From Bacteroidales bacterium UBA1181 (lineage in GTDB: Bacteria > Bacteroidota > Bacteroidia > Bacteroidales > Paludibacteraceae): a DNA stretch of 64,000 nt. Below are positions 62,608-64,000 of the stretch, piece after piece (the stretch's first letter is position 1; every line of letters starts with the position of its first letter). The notes under the pieces were generated by a model. It was not told where the DNA came from. It did not search any database and saw only the letters and a program-made list of their open reading frames with translations. The stretch is taken from NCBI GenBank assembly GCA_002310215.1, contig DBYR01000019.1, forward strand, positions 33,744 through 97,743, given 5' to 3'. The position numbers were made by a program, and so were the translations under genes.

Positions 62608-63894
62608 ATGAGTAATTTTATATTCATAGCAGGTATTATTGGCATCTTGGTCATCGGCCTTGTTCTCATATTGATAATAGGCTTAGATAGCTTGAAAAAA
62701 TATCTACTTGTTTCATCCCCTTTTTTAATCTTAGGTGCTTGTTCGACATTGTGCCTGCTTTTTTCAAAATATCTATTCCCAGGGGAACCTTTATTGAGTA
62801 TCCTACTATATATTTTATTGATTTTTACTATTTTATATATAGTCTCATGGGTGGCTAATAAAACTGATCAGAGCAAAAAAGAGGATGCTTCGGAGGACAA
62901 AGACGGATCGTCTCAATCGTCGCAAACCAACCAAAACTCAACCCAATGGTCGAAGGAGGAACCTGTTATGGAAGATGGCTTGCGCAAGAGAAGTAGGATT
63001 TTCATGGCAAATGGCGCAATCAGTGACACCGATTCCGAAAAGAAGGAACTATATACTTCCGCTGTGTCCGTCATTGCTCTCTTTTCTTGGATGATGCGAA
63101 GGGATGGTTCTGTGGATGAAGTGGAAATGAACGTGGCGAGGCTATATTTCCAGAATCGTCTTACGTATAGTAGAATCCTGCGATTGGGACCAGATGGAAA
63201 GGGTTGGGATCCCGTGTTGGGCATCAACCGTGCCTCGATAGATAGTCCTGTCAAGTTGTTGGATTATTATAACACTTGTCCGAAATTGTTGCGGTATGAA
63301 ACTTGTTGTCGCAATATCCTTGCTTCCGGCATTTACTACGGGGCGGTTTTGGACTTGCTGAAGGCACTTCTCCAAGTGGCTTACTCCAGCGACGGGGTGA
63401 TTGATTCGGAGATGAAAATCCTCCGTGGAATCGCCGAAAACCTAAAAGTCAAGAAGGAGGATTGGAAGCTTCTGCTGTATAAATGCGGATTCCGCAACAC
63501 ATCATCGTATGCCTATGAGGGCAACTCGGATGAAGACATGAACGCAAGACGCAACAAGACCTCTGAAAACCAAGGGAAGTCGTCTTCGAAAGAAGAAAAA
63601 AACAACGATGGAAACGGCAAAAAAAGGAGTGATGGAGAAGAATCAAAACGTAAGGAAGAAAAACTGAAATCCTCCACCTACGGCTACAAAATCACGCAGG
63701 CCTACAACCAACTGGGCCTCCTCTCCACTGCCTCAGAGCAGGAAATCAAAACCGCTTTCCGCCTATTGGTTAAAAAATACCACCCCGACCACCTGCCGAG
63801 CGACGCGACCGACATGGACCGTAAAATCTCAGCCGACCAATTCCGACAGATCATGGAGGCGTACGACTACATACGGTTGGAAAGAGGAATGTAG
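62608..63894 (+). CDS. Membrane TerB-DnaJ protein, copy 2
   Basis: A 428-residue paralogue of the preceding gene. Hydrophobic N-terminus (about 1-85, three segments), a TerB-like domain (VIALFSWMMRRDGSVDEVEM; VAYSSDGVIDSEMKILRG), a long Lys/Glu/Ser-rich linker and a J domain with HPD in KKYHPDHLP. The J-domain tails (DATDMDRKIS, QFRQxxEAYDYI) are nearly identical between copies, while the N-terminal membrane parts differ, so the two may serve different membrane partners. It ends before the dispersed repeat. Confidence 0.75.
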   Translation: MSNFIFIAGIIGILVIGLVLILIIGLDSLKKYLLVSSPFLILGACSTLCLLFSKYLFPGEPLLSILLYILLIFTILYIVSWVANKTDQSKKEDASEDKDGSSQSSQTNQNSTQWSKEEPVMEDGLRKRSRIFMANGAISDTDSEKKELYTSAVSVIALFSWMMRRDGSVDEVEMNVARLYFQNRLTYSRILRLGPDGKGWDPVLGINRASIDSPVKLLDYYNTCPKLLRYETCCRNILASGIYYGAVLDLLKALLQVAYSSDGVIDSEMKILRGIAENLKVKKEDWKLLLYKCGFRNTSSYAYEGNSDEDMNARRNKTSENQGKSSSKEEKNNDGNGKKRSDGEESKRKEEKLKSSTYGYKITQAYNQLGLLSTASEQEIKTAFRLLVKKYHPDHLPSDATDMDRKISADQFRQIMEAYDYIRLERGM

Positions 63895-63896
63895 AT

Positions 63897-63929
63897 AATT
63901 AAGAATTAAGAGTTAAGAATTAAGAGTTG
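63897..63929. repeat. AT-rich dispersed repeat, copy 2
   Basis: AATTAAGAATTAAGAG-type units directly after the second TerB-DnaJ stop, in inverted orientation to the copy at 49717-49750. Confidence 0.6.
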
Positions 63930-63986
63930 ACGGGATGTAATTTACGATGCCGAACGTGCTGACATTCTACGTCTGCGTATCCCCAC

Positions 63987-63999
63987 GGCCTGAAAGGCC
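63987..63999. repeat. Palindrome at the window edge
   Basis: GGCCTGAAAGGCC forms a 5-base stem with a 3-base loop. It looks like the first arm of a larger GC-rich repeat that continues beyond the window, perhaps a REP-type element, but this cannot be checked here. Confidence 0.25.
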
Positions 64000-64000
64000 A

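Noticed and set aside
63897..63929. CRISPR-like repeat
   Set aside because: Units are short, AT-rich and have no spacers or cas genes nearby.

Overview
The window reads as a chromosomal segment of a Bacteroidales bacterium with moderate GC content. Three things point there: near-consensus Bacteroidota promoters (-33 TTTG, -7 TAnnTTTG) in front of many genes, several secreted proteins ending in type IX secretion (T9SS) sorting domains, and lineage-typical families (DUF2723/GT117, queH, glnS, DmsA-independent lipoproteins with SSC lipoboxes). No phage, integrase, insertion sequence, rRNA or CRISPR array is visible. One tRNA gene (tRNA-Phe) is present. Genus cannot be settled from this sequence alone.

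Layout. 1-4.1 kb: the 5' part of mnmG (minus strand, running off the window) diverges from a UvrD/AddA-like helicase-nuclease. 4.2-15.1 kb: surface-glycan region. A plus-strand operon encodes a GT4 glycosyltransferase, a Wzx-type flippase, an EpsG/Wzy-type polymerase and an O-antigen ligase. It converges on minus-strand genes for a GT32-type transferase, an LtaS-like phosphoglycerol transferase, a glycerophosphodiesterase-like protein and a GLUG-repeat T9SS cargo. 15.3-19.2 kb: a gingipain-like C25 protease with a fibre/coiled-coil protein. 19.8-24.1 kb: an envelope operon of a CHASE2 sensor-like protein, a secreted WG-repeat caspase and a FecR/DUF4384-like protein, with sigma-54-like promoter boxes and a probable small RNA. 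24.4-30 kb: tRNA-Phe, a YgjP-like metalloprotease, small lipoproteins and a T9SS-exported PL11 rhamnogalacturonan lyase. 30.4-45.9 kb: mostly housekeeping (glnS, DUF2723 protein, deacetylase, purD, PfkB kinase, pyrE, EamA transporter, a degenerate ureohydrolase, PHP phosphoesterase). 46.2-49.6 kb: carB behind a leader that looks like a pyrBI-type attenuator. 49.8-58 kb: a PL14-like lyase, an unknown membrane protein, and an operon of GT4, acetyl-esterase-like, phenylacetate-CoA-ligase-like and acyltransferase genes. 58.2-61 kb: XRE-cupin regulator, acyl-CoA synthetase, queH. 61.3-63.9 kb: two paralogous membrane TerB-DnaJ proteins.

How the genes may work together. The glycan genes could build and polymerise a lipid-linked surface polysaccharide, with phosphoglycerol decoration by the LtaS-like enzyme; in T9SS organisms such a polysaccharide can also anchor exported cargo, of which four are encoded here. 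purD, pyrE and carB supply nucleotide synthesis. The most interesting items are the CHASE2-caspase-DUF4384 envelope operon with its duplicated sigma-54-like boxes and sRNA candidate, and the carB leader.
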